In this document: positions 1 through 5,816 of the stretch, in pieces
Layout: each line of letters opens with the position of its first letter
Position numbering within the stretch: position 1 is the first letter of the stretch
From: Chloroflexota bacterium
GTDB lineage: Bacteria; Chloroflexota; Anaerolineae; Anaerolineales; Villigracilaceae
Reading direction: 5' to 3'
Assembly: GCA_026389975.1 (NCBI GenBank)
Contig: JAPLGV010000194.1
Span: 1-8,203 of the forward strand
Length of the DNA stretch: 8,203 nucleotides
Position numbers and translations under genes: made by a program
The notes under the pieces: model-generated
What the model was told of the DNA's origin: nothing
The model's database searches: none
What the model saw: only the letters and a program-made list of their open reading frames with translations

Positions 1-149
1 GGTTGGCGGGTCTTTTTGATAAAGGTCTCAATCAGCCATTTGTGGACCGCGTCACGGCCGGTGACCATGACGCCGGTCAACGCCACCGGTTCGCCGACCT
101 TCAGGCTGCGGATGGTTTCATCGCTGATGGGGATTGTGATTTTGCGCAT
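1..149 (-). CDS. Class I fumarase / L-tartrate dehydratase, beta subunit (N-terminal fragment, runs off window)
   Basis: This is the start of the small subunit of a two-subunit class I fumarate hydratase (fumarate to malate) or the related L(+)-tartrate dehydratase. The alpha subunit carries the [4Fe-4S] cluster; the beta subunit corresponds to the C-terminal domain of single-chain fumarases. About 49 codons are visible, beginning MRKITIPISDETIRSLKVGE and including VALTGVMVTGRDAVHKWL, which matches the conserved 'G.....RDAAHKRL' segment at the start of this domain. The ATG at 149-147 is preceded on the minus strand by AGAGGA about 8 nt upstream, a good ribosome-binding site. It lies 69 nt downstream of the alpha-subunit stop, so the two are co-transcribed and presumably co-assembled. 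The gap is filled by a heptad repeat array (164-226). Fumarase and tartrate dehydratase cannot be told apart from this fragment; fumarase is the likelier housekeeping role. Confidence 0.85.
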   Translation of the reverse strand, partial: MRKITIPISDETIRSLKVGEPVALTGVMVTGRDAVHKWLIETFIKKTRQ

Positions 150-163
150 CGTTTTTCCTCTGG

Positions 164-226
164 TAACGACCATGGACGATGAACCATTGACGATGGCCCG
201 CCGTCCATGGTCCATCGTCTAATCGT
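164..226. repeat. Heptad-phased inverted tandem repeat, array A (fum alpha-beta gap)
   Basis: Read on the plus strand this gap breaks into consecutive 7-base units. From 171 the left half has units such as CATGGAC, GATGAAC and CATTGAC, each ending in GAC or AAC. From 199 the right half has units ending in GTC, such as CATGGTC and CATCGTC, which are the complement of the left type. The two halves form an inverted repeat: arm 175-192 pairs with arm 202-219 at 16 of 18 positions around a 9-nt loop. The array overlaps the alpha-subunit stop codon (221-219) and ends just before the beta-subunit ribosome-binding site. No U-tract follows on the minus strand, so it does not look like an intrinsic terminator. 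It shares ACCATTGAC (183-191) with array B. Confidence 0.8.
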
Positions 227-1091
227 AGAGTACCTCATTACCCTTCACCGTCATCTTGCGCCGCCGATATGCCCAGCACATGTAAGAGATGGTGACGAAG
301 TACGAGGCCGGCAGGCGGGAAAGGCCTGTAATCTTGGTGTCAATGACGGTCGTTTTGCCGCCGAAGCCCATCGGACCGATGCCCAACTGGTTGGCTTCCC
401 CGGTCAGACGTTCTTCCAGTTCGGCCAGTTTTGGGTCCGGGTTGCGCGTGCCAATCTTGTCCAACAGCACTTCCTTCGACTTGACATAGCCGGTTCCGCG
501 GTCGCCTCCGATGGAGACGCCCAGAATCCCAGGCGCGCAGCCCTGACCCTGAGCCTTCTGCACCGCGTCCAGGACAACTTTGCGGACCCCCGCCAGGTCG
601 CGCCCGGCGCCGAGACGGTTATCCGGCAGGGAATATTGCGCGCCGACATTCTCGCAGCCGCCGCCCTTGAGCATCAATTCAACCGTCAGTTTGTCGCCTT
701 CGACTTCGTCAAAATGGATGTACGGGAAATCGTCGCCGCCCAGGTTGTTGCCGCTGTTCTTGTCGTAGACCGCGTCCACGGCGTTCGGGCGCATATAGGA
801 CTTCCTGGTGGCCTCGGCCAGCGCCGTGCGGATCTGCTGTTTGAGTTTGAGTGTGCTCCAGCCTTCAGGGGTTTTGACGTAAAAAATGGGCGTGCCGGTA
901 TCCTGGCAGATGGGACTGGAATTTTTGCGGGAGAGTTCCACGTTCTTGATGATGGTCTCGAATGCACCGCGCGCCGCCGAGCCGGGGGCTTCTTTCTCGA
1001 CCGCTGCGCGCAATCGTTTTTCCACATCCGGCGGCAGGTCCGAAGAGGTGCGGCGGATCAGTTCGAGGATCTCGTTGGTCAAGTCTCGCAT
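219..1091 (-). CDS. Class I [4Fe-4S] fumarase / L-tartrate dehydratase, alpha subunit
   Basis: This is the iron-sulfur catalytic subunit of a heteromeric class I fumarate hydratase, converting fumarate and malate in the TCA cycle or its reductive branch in the cytoplasm; the same family includes TtdA tartrate dehydratase. With the start chosen here it has 290 residues, the normal size for the separate alpha subunit. The three cluster cysteines are visible: C62 in SPICQDTGTP, C146 in KGGGCENVGAQ and C185 in QGQGCAPGILGVSIGGDRGT. The C-terminal GIGPMGFGGKTTVI and SRLPASYFVTISYMCWAYRR also fit the family. The ATG at 1091-1089 is preferred because GGAGG lies 5 nt upstream; an upstream in-frame ATG (1103) and TTG (1106) would place that site inside the gene. 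It is first in a two-gene operon with the beta subunit. I see only weak promoter candidates in the AT-rich 1107-1216 stretch. A 444-codon ORF on the opposite strand is only its shadow. Confidence 0.93.
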   Translation of the reverse strand: MRDLTNEILELIRRTSSDLPPDVEKRLRAAVEKEAPGSAARGAFETIIKNVELSRKNSSPICQDTGTPIFYVKTPEGWSTLKLKQQIRTALAEATRKSYMRPNAVDAVYDKNSGNNLGGDDFPYIHFDEVEGDKLTVELMLKGGGCENVGAQYSLPDNRLGAGRDLAGVRKVVLDAVQKAQGQGCAPGILGVSIGGDRGTGYVKSKEVLLDKIGTRNPDPKLAELEERLTGEANQLGIGPMGFGGKTTVIDTKITGLSRLPASYFVTISYMCWAYRRRKMTVKGNEVLYD

Positions 1092-1216
1092 AGGGTCCTC
1101 CATCAAAGTAGGTTCAGGTGCATATATGATACTCCGAAAAGAAAAAAATTGAGGTACAAATCACAGAGGAATGATAGGCGGAATATCCTGAAATTGAGAA
1201 TCCTCGAAACAAAGAA

Positions 1217-1243
1217 ACTCCCGCAGGTTTCATCTGCGGGAGT
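1217..1243 (-). terminator. Intrinsic terminator of the lipoprotein gene
   Basis: ACTCCCGCAG (1217-1226) and CTGCGGGAGT (1234-1243) form a perfect 10-bp stem with a 7-nt loop. On the minus strand the hairpin is followed by the T-rich run TTTCTTTGTTT. It begins 18 nt beyond the lipoprotein stop codon at 1262, as expected for a Rho-independent terminator that isolates this gene from the fumarase operon downstream. Confidence 0.85.
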
Positions 1244-1261
1244 CGGGGATGGTGGAGTGGG

Positions 1262-1939
1262 TTACGGCTTGTACACGAAGAAGTTGTCGAACATGAGGTC
1301 GGTGCCGCCAACAGTTAAGGTCTCGGCGACCAGGCCAACATCGCCTCCAGTGAAAGTGCTATCAGTTGCTGTGGCAACCTGGGTACCGTTGACAAACAAT
1401 GTCAGGGTGTTCCCGATGCAATCGGCGCGAAGATGGTTGGTCGCTGCACCCTGGTTGATGTTCGAGTCGCTGGTCATGTTCCCATCTGAAGAAGAAATGA
1501 AGGTTTTCGTACCTGCATTGTCTATTCCGATCCCAACATAGCCATCACTGCTAATGTCGAAGAAATAGTAATTATCCACATCCTGGTAACGGCAGATCAC
1601 GCCAAAGGCATTATCATCCGGACCGCCAATTTTGGTGGCGTCCACTTCAATGCGGACATCGTTTTGGAAGGATTGATAAGGGTTGGCGAAGAAATAGGCA
1701 TCTGACTGGATAACATTAATCCGGTAGCCGCTGTTCTCATAGTCGGTGGAACCTATATCGGTATGAGCCTGATCCCATCCGCTGTTGGTATTGGAGAAAT
1801 CATCCTGGAACAGGATCTGCTGGCCGTTACCGCCTCCGCCTGCGGGCAGTTGAGTGGTGGGGGTCTTGACAGTGGTGAAGCTGCAGGCCAGGGCGACCAG
1901 AACCATAACCGCCAGTGCAAAAAACACTTTTTTATTCAT
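1262..1939 (-). CDS. Secreted lipoprotein with LamG/DUF1080-like beta-sandwich domain, function unknown
   Basis: The 225-residue product starts with a lipoprotein signal: N-terminal KK, a hydrophobic stretch (residues 5-18) and a likely lipidated C19 in VALAC. The residues before the cysteine are A-L-A, slightly off the usual L-(A/S)-(G/A). A Thr/Pro/Gly-rich linker follows (about 20-40, with GGGGNG), then one domain to the C-terminus. The domain opens with ILFQDDFSNTNSGW and continues with alternating aromatic strands (NAFGVICRYQDVDNYYFFDI, NTLTLFVNGTQVA) to the end MFDNFFVYKP. This resembles the concanavalin A-like sandwich of LamG and 3-keto-disaccharide hydrolase/DUF1080 proteins, which often bind glycans, but I see no catalytic signature and assign no activity. 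It should be anchored outside the cytoplasmic membrane. The start is supported by AAGGAAG 4 nt upstream of the ATG. It is a single gene with its own promoter (1980-2007) and terminator (1217-1243), divergent from nadC. Confidence 0.8.
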   Translation of the reverse strand: MNKKVFFALAVMVLVALACSFTTVKTPTTQLPAGGGGNGQQILFQDDFSNTNSGWDQAHTDIGSTDYENSGYRINVIQSDAYFFANPYQSFQNDVRIEVDATKIGGPDDNAFGVICRYQDVDNYYFFDISSDGYVGIGIDNAGTKTFISSSDGNMTSDSNINQGAATNHLRADCIGNTLTLFVNGTQVATATDSTFTGGDVGLVAETLTVGGTDLMFDNFFVYKP

Positions 1940-1971
1940 CGTTCTTCCTTGGAATATAAGGATTAGAGTAT

Positions 1972-2007
1972 TTTCAGGAAGTATACCTGAAATAGGCGCT
2001 TTTGCAA
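1972..2007 (-). promoter_or_regulatory. Lipoprotein promoter with a palindrome enclosing the -10 box
   Basis: On the minus strand, TTGCAA (2007-2002, 4 of 6 to the -35 consensus) is followed after 16 nt by TATACT (1985-1980, 5 of 6 to the -10 consensus), placing a start near 1973, about 34 nt before the ATG. The -10 box is the core of an inverted repeat with perfect 7-bp arms, TTTCAGG (1972-1978) and CCTGAAA (1986-1992), separated by 7 nt. A dimeric repressor bound there would cover the -10 and start site. No regulator can be named from the sequence. Confidence 0.55.
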
Positions 2008-2144
2008 GGCGGTTTTGGTGTAGGAGGGCTTACAGGGTACTGCTTAAATTTTTGAACACAAATTATCGTTTTTTCCTTCTTTTTTGGCCGCTTCAGTTCA
2101 GAATTTTATGCAGAGAGCAGTAAGTTGGAGCGCCCGCCCTCTCC

Positions 2145-2174
2145 TTGACAAAAGTACCCAAAAGGCGATAGAGT
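2145..2174 (+). promoter_or_regulatory. nadC promoter, probably giving a leaderless mRNA
   Basis: A perfect -35 TTGACA (2145-2150) is followed after 18 nt by TAGAGT (2169-2174, 4 of 6 to TATAAT). The expected start, about 7 nt beyond the -10, falls at 2181-2182, which is the nadC ATG itself. No purine-rich ribosome-binding sequence lies directly upstream of that ATG, consistent with a leaderless transcript. The rest of the 1940-2144 divergent region holds the lipoprotein promoter and AT-rich sequence in which I see nothing else. Confidence 0.5.
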
Positions 2175-2181
2175 ATATCCC

Positions 2182-3030
2182 ATGCCAAAGGGAACCAACC
2201 TCCCCCTCGAAATCCTCGCTACCATCCGCAGTGCCCTGGCCGAGGACATCGGCCCCGGCGACGCCACCACGAATAGCATCGTCCCCACCGAAGCAACCAT
2301 GCGCGGCCAGATCATCGCCAAACAGGACGGTGTGATTGCCGGGCTGGACGTGGCGCGGACCGTCTACCAGATGGTGGACGCCCAGGTGGACTTCCGGCCA
2401 CAGGTGGACGAAGGAGGGCGCGTGACAAACCGCCAGGTGCTGGCGCTCGTCTCGGGCCGGACCCGCAGCCTGCTGACCACTGAACGGACCGCCCTCAACT
2501 TCCTGGGGCGCATCTCCGGCATCGCCACTTTGACGCGTTCCTTCGTGGACGCAGTCGCCGGGACGAAGGCGGTCATCCTCGACACGCGCAAGACCGCCCC
2601 CGGCCTGCGTCTCTTGGATAAACTGGCCGTCCGGCGCGGTGGCGGTCAGAACCACCGCATCGGCTTGTATGATCTGGTGCTCATTAAAGACAACCACATT
2701 GACTATGCCGGGTCCATCACTCTTGCCGTCCAGCGCGCCCGCGCAGGCGCGCCGGGACTGGCGATTGAAGTCGAAGCCCGCACCCTAGACGATGTGCACG
2801 CAGCCCTGGCCATCGGCGTGGAACGCATCCTGCTCGACAATATGACTCCCGAAAGCATGGCTGAGGCCGTCCGTTTGACGGCGGGCCGCTCCAAACTGGA
2901 AGCCAGCGGCAACGTCACACTGGAGACCGTCCGCAGAATTGCTGAGACGGGCGTGGACTACATCTCCGTCGGCGCGTTGACCCATTCGGCGAAGGTATTT
3001 GACGTGTCGTTCGACTACATTGACCGTTGA
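2182..3030 (+). CDS. nadC: Nicotinate-nucleotide diphosphorylase (carboxylating), quinolinate phosphoribosyltransferase
   Basis: NadC condenses quinolinate with PRPP and decarboxylates it to nicotinate mononucleotide, the third step of NAD synthesis from aspartate. The 282-residue length is typical. Family landmarks in order are ALAEDIGPGDATTNSIVP near the N-terminus, ERTALNFLGRISGIAT (101-116), the active-site segment DTRKTAPGLR (134-143), KLAVRRGGGQNHRIGL (147-162), the lysine in LIKDNHI (K169), the acidic pair in IEVEAR (E196, E198), LLDNM (D219) and EASGNVT with ISVGALTHS near the end. No key residue appears lost. The ATG at 2182 gives the expected N-terminus but lacks a ribosome-binding site; a promoter placed to start transcription at this codon explains that. 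It is first in the nadC-nadA-nadB cluster, 58 nt ahead of nadA, and its stop codon is the first unit of heptad array B. Confidence 0.95.
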   Translation: MPKGTNLPLEILATIRSALAEDIGPGDATTNSIVPTEATMRGQIIAKQDGVIAGLDVARTVYQMVDAQVDFRPQVDEGGRVTNRQVLALVSGRTRSLLTTERTALNFLGRISGIATLTRSFVDAVAGTKAVILDTRKTAPGLRLLDKLAVRRGGGQNHRIGLYDLVLIKDNHIDYAGSITLAVQRARAGAPGLAIEVEARTLDDVHAALAIGVERILLDNMTPESMAEAVRLTAGRSKLEASGNVTLETVRRIAETGVDYISVGALTHSAKVFDVSFDYIDR

Positions 3031-3076
3031 CCATTGACCATCGACGGTCTAAAGTCCATAGTCAATCGTCTTAATG
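3021..3076. repeat. Heptad-phased inverted tandem repeat, array B (nadC-nadA gap)
   Basis: From 3021 the sequence parses as eight 7-base units: TGACCGT, TGACCAT, TGACCAT and CGACGGT on the left, then CTAAAGT, CCATAGT, CAATCGT and CTTAATG on the right. The GAC at positions 2-4 of the left units becomes a GT at the end of right units, showing the switch to the complementary strand at about 3046. The fold-back is weaker than in array A (about two thirds of positions match when the arms are aligned). The second unit supplies the nadC stop codon TGA (3028-3030), and the array runs up to the nadA ribosome-binding site AGGAG. Confidence 0.75.
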
Positions 3077-3088
3077 TTAGGAGTACCC

Positions 3089-4147
3089 ATGACCCCTGAA
3101 GTTCAACAAATGTACGAAAAAATGAAATCCAAACTCAGCCGCATCGTCCCCGACGTGGAATTACGCTACAAGGCCGAGATTGCAGTAGAGATTAACGAAC
3201 TTAAGATACAGCGCAATGCCGTCATCCTGGGTCACAACTACATGGAACCGGCCCTGTTCCATTCCATCCCGGATTTCACCGGCGATTCGCTCGATCTGTC
3301 GCGCAAGGCCGCCCAGACGGATAAGGATGTCATCATCTTTTGCGGCGTCAGGTTCATGGCTGAAACAGCCAAGATTTTAAACCCGACAAAAACGGTGCTC
3401 CTGCCGGCTGCCAAAGCCGGATGCTCCCTGGCCGAATCCATCACCGCCGCGGACGTGCGCCTCTTGAAAGCAAAATTCCCCGGCGTGCCGGTGGTAACCT
3501 ATGTGAACACTTACGCGGACGTGAAAGCCGAGTCCGATATTTGTTGTACCTCCAGCAACGCCGCGGCGGTGGTCGAGTCGCTCCATGCCGAGACGGTCAT
3601 CTTCCTGCCGGACGAGTACCTGGCAAAGAACGTGGCGCGCGAGACCGGGAAGCACATCATATTCCCTTCCCCGCGCCTGCTTGCGGGAGAGGCGGCAGGG
3701 GGTGAGGGCGATGGGGAGTTGGATTACCAGCTCATCGGCTGGCGCGGACGGTGCGAGGTCCATGAGAAGTTTACGGTCAAGGATATCGAGACCGTCCGTG
3801 CCCAGTTCCCGGATGTAGTTATCCTGGCCCACCCGGAATGCAGTCCCGAGGTCACCGGCGCAGCAGACTTCTCCGGCTCGACCAACGCCATGATCCGCTA
3901 TGTTCAGCAGTCGAAAGCTCCCCACTATCTCCTGCTGACCGAGTGCGCCATGGGCGACAACGTCGCCGCCGCCAACCCGGAGAAGGATATGCTGCGCCTG
4001 TGCATGGTGCGCTGTCCGCACATGAATATGATCACGATGGAAGACACGCGCGACGCGCTCAAGTTCAACCGCTACATCATCGAAGTGCCGGAGGAAATCC
4101 GGGTGAAGGCGTATCGGGCAGTTGAGAGAATGATCAAGATTGGATGA
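3089..4147 (+). CDS. nadA: Quinolinate synthase
   Basis: NadA is the [4Fe-4S] enzyme that condenses iminoaspartate with dihydroxyacetone phosphate to quinolinate, the precursor used by NadC. Three cluster cysteines are at the expected places: C112 in KAGCSLAES, C222 in WRGRCEVHEKF and C309 in VRCPHMN. The substrate-binding segments LGHNYMEPALF, TYVNTYADVKAESDICCTSSNA, LPDEYLAKNVA and LAHPECSPEV are also intact. The ATG at 3089 (352 residues) is preferred over an in-frame ATG at 3074 because AGGAG lies 5 nt before it. Residues about 193-207 (PSPRLLAGEAAGGEG) have no counterpart that I recall in the family; they are encoded by a palindromic repeat (3664-3708) inserted just before DYQLIGWRGRC. 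The insertion keeps the frame and spares all catalytic residues, so the enzyme is probably functional. It sits between nadC and nadB, separated from each by a heptad array. Confidence 0.95.
   Translation: MTPEVQQMYEKMKSKLSRIVPDVELRYKAEIAVEINELKIQRNAVILGHNYMEPALFHSIPDFTGDSLDLSRKAAQTDKDVIIFCGVRFMAETAKILNPTKTVLLPAAKAGCSLAESITAADVRLLKAKFPGVPVVTYVNTYADVKAESDICCTSSNAAAVVESLHAETVIFLPDEYLAKNVARETGKHIIFPSPRLLAGEAAGGEGDGELDYQLIGWRGRCEVHEKFTVKDIETVRAQFPDVVILAHPECSPEVTGAADFSGSTNAMIRYVQQSKAPHYLLLTECAMGDNVAAANPEKDMLRLCMVRCPHMNMITMEDTRDALKFNRYIIEVPEEIRVKAYRAVERMIKIG
3664..3708. repeat. Palindromic GC-rich repeat inserted in frame within nadA
   Basis: CCTTCCCCGC (3665-3674) and GCGGGAGAGG (3683-3692) form an 8-of-10 stem around an 8-nt loop, followed by a G-rich tail ending GGGGGTGAGGG (3698-3708). 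Sequences of the type 'CCCTCTCCC...GCGGGAGAGGG...GGGTGAGGG' are familiar to me as dispersed intergenic repeats in many bacterial genomes, where they are often mistranslated as 'SPRLLAGEG...GEG'. Here the element lies inside a conserved gene, in the frame that reads PSPRLLAGEAAGGEG, and contains no stop. Its exact ends are estimated; this window has no second copy. Confidence 0.65.
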
Positions 4148-4209
4148 GGAGAGAATAGAGAACAGAGAGGAGAGAACGGTACTGCTCTCTAATCTCTGCT
4201 CTCTGATAA
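4147..4209. repeat. Heptad-phased inverted tandem repeat, array C (nadA-nadB gap)
   Basis: From 4147 the gap divides into 7-base units: purine-rich on the left (AGGAGAG, AATAGAG, AACAGAG), a transition unit at 4175-4181, then pyrimidine-rich on the right (CTGCTCT, CTAATCT, CTGCTCT). Arm 4157-4175 pairs with 4186-4204 at 16 of 19 positions around a 10-nt loop. The unit sequence is unrelated to arrays A and B, but the period, the mid-point strand switch and the placement from the stop codon to the next start are the same. There is no U-tract after the hairpin, so it is not a standard terminator. Confidence 0.8.
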
Positions 4210-4216
4210 CTGGCTT

Positions 4217-5783
4217 ATGAAAACTACAGACGTACTCATCATCGGCTCCGGGATTGCCGGTGCCACCGCCGCCTTGAAACTGGCCCAGAACCCGCAGGGG
4301 CGCATCATCCTCATCACCCGCGAGCCGGACCCGCACGAGTCCAACTCGCGCTACGCCCAGGGCGGGATCATCGGCCGCGGGCTGGATGACAGCGCCGACC
4401 TGCTGGTGGCAGACATCCTTGCCGCGGGTGCAGGGGCGTCCCTGCCCAAGGCGGCCCGCATCCTGGCCGAGGAAGGGCCAGGCTTGCTGCAGGAAGTCCT
4501 GGTCGGGACGGCGGGCATCACCTTCGACCGTGATAAGGGCGGCGACATCGAGTTTGGACAGGAAGGCGCGCACTCGCGCCGGCGCATCCTGCATGTTGGT
4601 GACGGGACCGGAAGGGCCATCATGCAAGGGCTGATTGCCGCGCTGCAGAAATATCCTAACGTGGCACTGCTGACCGAGGCCACCGCCGTGGACCTGATTA
4701 CCTATCCCCACCATTCGCGTGACCCGCTGGCAGCCTACGAACCAATTGCCTGCCACGGCGCGTACGTCTTTGATCGCAAGGGAAAAGCCATCCACCGCAC
4801 GCTGGCGGCTGTGACCATCCTCGCCACCGGCGGTATCGGTCGCATTTACCGCAACACCACCAACCCGCCCGGTGCGCGCGGCGACGGCCTGGCGATGGCT
4901 TCGCGCGCCGGGGCGCGCATCCTGAATGCCGAGTACGTCCAGTTCCATCCCACGGCACTCTCGGTACCAGGGGCGGAGGGCTTCCTCATCAGCGAAGCGC
5001 TGCGCGGCGAAGCTGGCGTTCTGCTCACCCCCGAAGGCCGGCCTTTCATGGAAAAATATTCCCCGGAGTGGAAAGACCTGGCCCCGCGCGACGTGGTGGC
5101 GCGTGCCATCCACACCGAGATGGAAGCCCACGATTACTCCTACGTTCTGCTTGACATCGCCTCGCACCTATTCAGAGTGCAAGCGCGTCGGCATTGACAT
5201 CACGCTTGAGTCCATCCCGGTCGTCCCGGCGGCGCACTACTTCTGTGGAGGTGTGGCCGTGGACGAGTGGGGCCGCTCCAGCATCGCCAACCTGTACGCG
5301 GTGGGCGAAGTCTCCTGCACCGGGCTGCACGGGGCGAACCGTCTGGCTTCGACTTCTTTACTGGAGGGACTGGTCTGGGGGACGCGCGCCGCACGGGATA
5401 TCGAATCCCGCTTCGTTTCGGGCCCGCCTCCTGGCATCCCGACCCGCGCCGACATCCCCGCCTGGGACGAATCCAACCTGACGCAGGACTCCGACCCGGC
5501 CCTCATCCAAGGCGATATGCAGACCATCCAGAATATCATGTGGCACTATGTGGGCCTGGTCCGCTCCGGTGACCGGCTCTCGCGCGCCATCCGCGAGTTG
5601 CGCCACCTGCAGAACGAGATCGAGACCTTCTACCGCAAGACTAAACTGAGCGATGGTCTCATCGGCCTGCGCAACGCCGTCGAGGTGGGTTTGGTCATTG
5701 GCCAGGCGGCGCGTCACAACCGTCAGAGCCGGGGATGTCACTACCGGGTGGATAGTGTGGATGGGGGGGATCGGTTGTTATAG
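4217..5783 (+). pseudogene. nadB: L-aspartate oxidase, disrupted by an internal deletion and frameshift
   Basis: NadB is the FAD enzyme that oxidises L-aspartate to iminoaspartate, with oxygen or fumarate as electron acceptor, feeding NadA. The first frame (4217-5197, 326 codons) has the dinucleotide fold GSGIAGA (10-16), SRYAQGGI (44-51), HSRRRILHVGDGTGRA (119-133), FHPTAL (243-248) and the active-site arginine in LAPRDVVARAI (R291). It then runs into HLFRVQARRH and a stop. Homology resumes one frame over at about 5166 with TYSECKRVGIDITLESIPVV, the catalytic His in PAAHYFCGG, GLHGANRLAST with the second active-site Arg, and GLRNAVEVGLVIG, ending at 5783. Compared with E. coli NadB as I recall it (DISH...13 residues...Y), about 38 nt are missing near 5165-5170, which accounts exactly for the frame change. 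The truncated product lacks His and Arg needed for catalysis. A sequencing or assembly error is the main alternative. The ATG at 4217 lacks a clear ribosome-binding site. Confidence 0.85.
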
Positions 5784-5816
5784 CGCGGGCCAGGATCAAA
5801 ACATGAAGTTGTTTGA

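Noticed and set aside
1107..1216. Fumarase operon promoter in the AT-rich stretch upstream of the alpha subunit
   Set aside because: TATCAT-like -10 candidates exist on the minus strand (for example 1131-1126), but none has a -35 at acceptable spacing, so no specific promoter is called.
207..1541. Long 444-codon plus-strand reading frame
   Set aside because: It is antisense to the fumarase alpha gene and runs into the lipoprotein gene; the minus-strand frames carry clear family motifs and this one carries none.
4157..4204. Rho-independent terminator between nadA and nadB
   Set aside because: The hairpin has three mismatches, an AG/CT-only stem, a 10-nt loop and no T-run after it; it is better explained as one of the heptad arrays.
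3377..5167. Long 596-codon minus-strand reading frame
   Set aside because: It is antisense to nadA and nadB and spans both genes and the gap between them, with no recognisable domain. It results from GC-rich codon use on the other strand.
5160..5175. Programmed ribosomal frameshift in nadB
   Set aside because: There is no slippery heptamer or stimulatory structure at the junction, and residues expected between the two frames are missing, which a frameshift would not restore.
5166..5783. Second half of nadB as an independently translated gene
   Set aside because: The in-frame sequence after the lesion has no ribosome-binding site with a start codon near its beginning, and it continues the NadB alignment directly, so a broken gene is the simpler reading.
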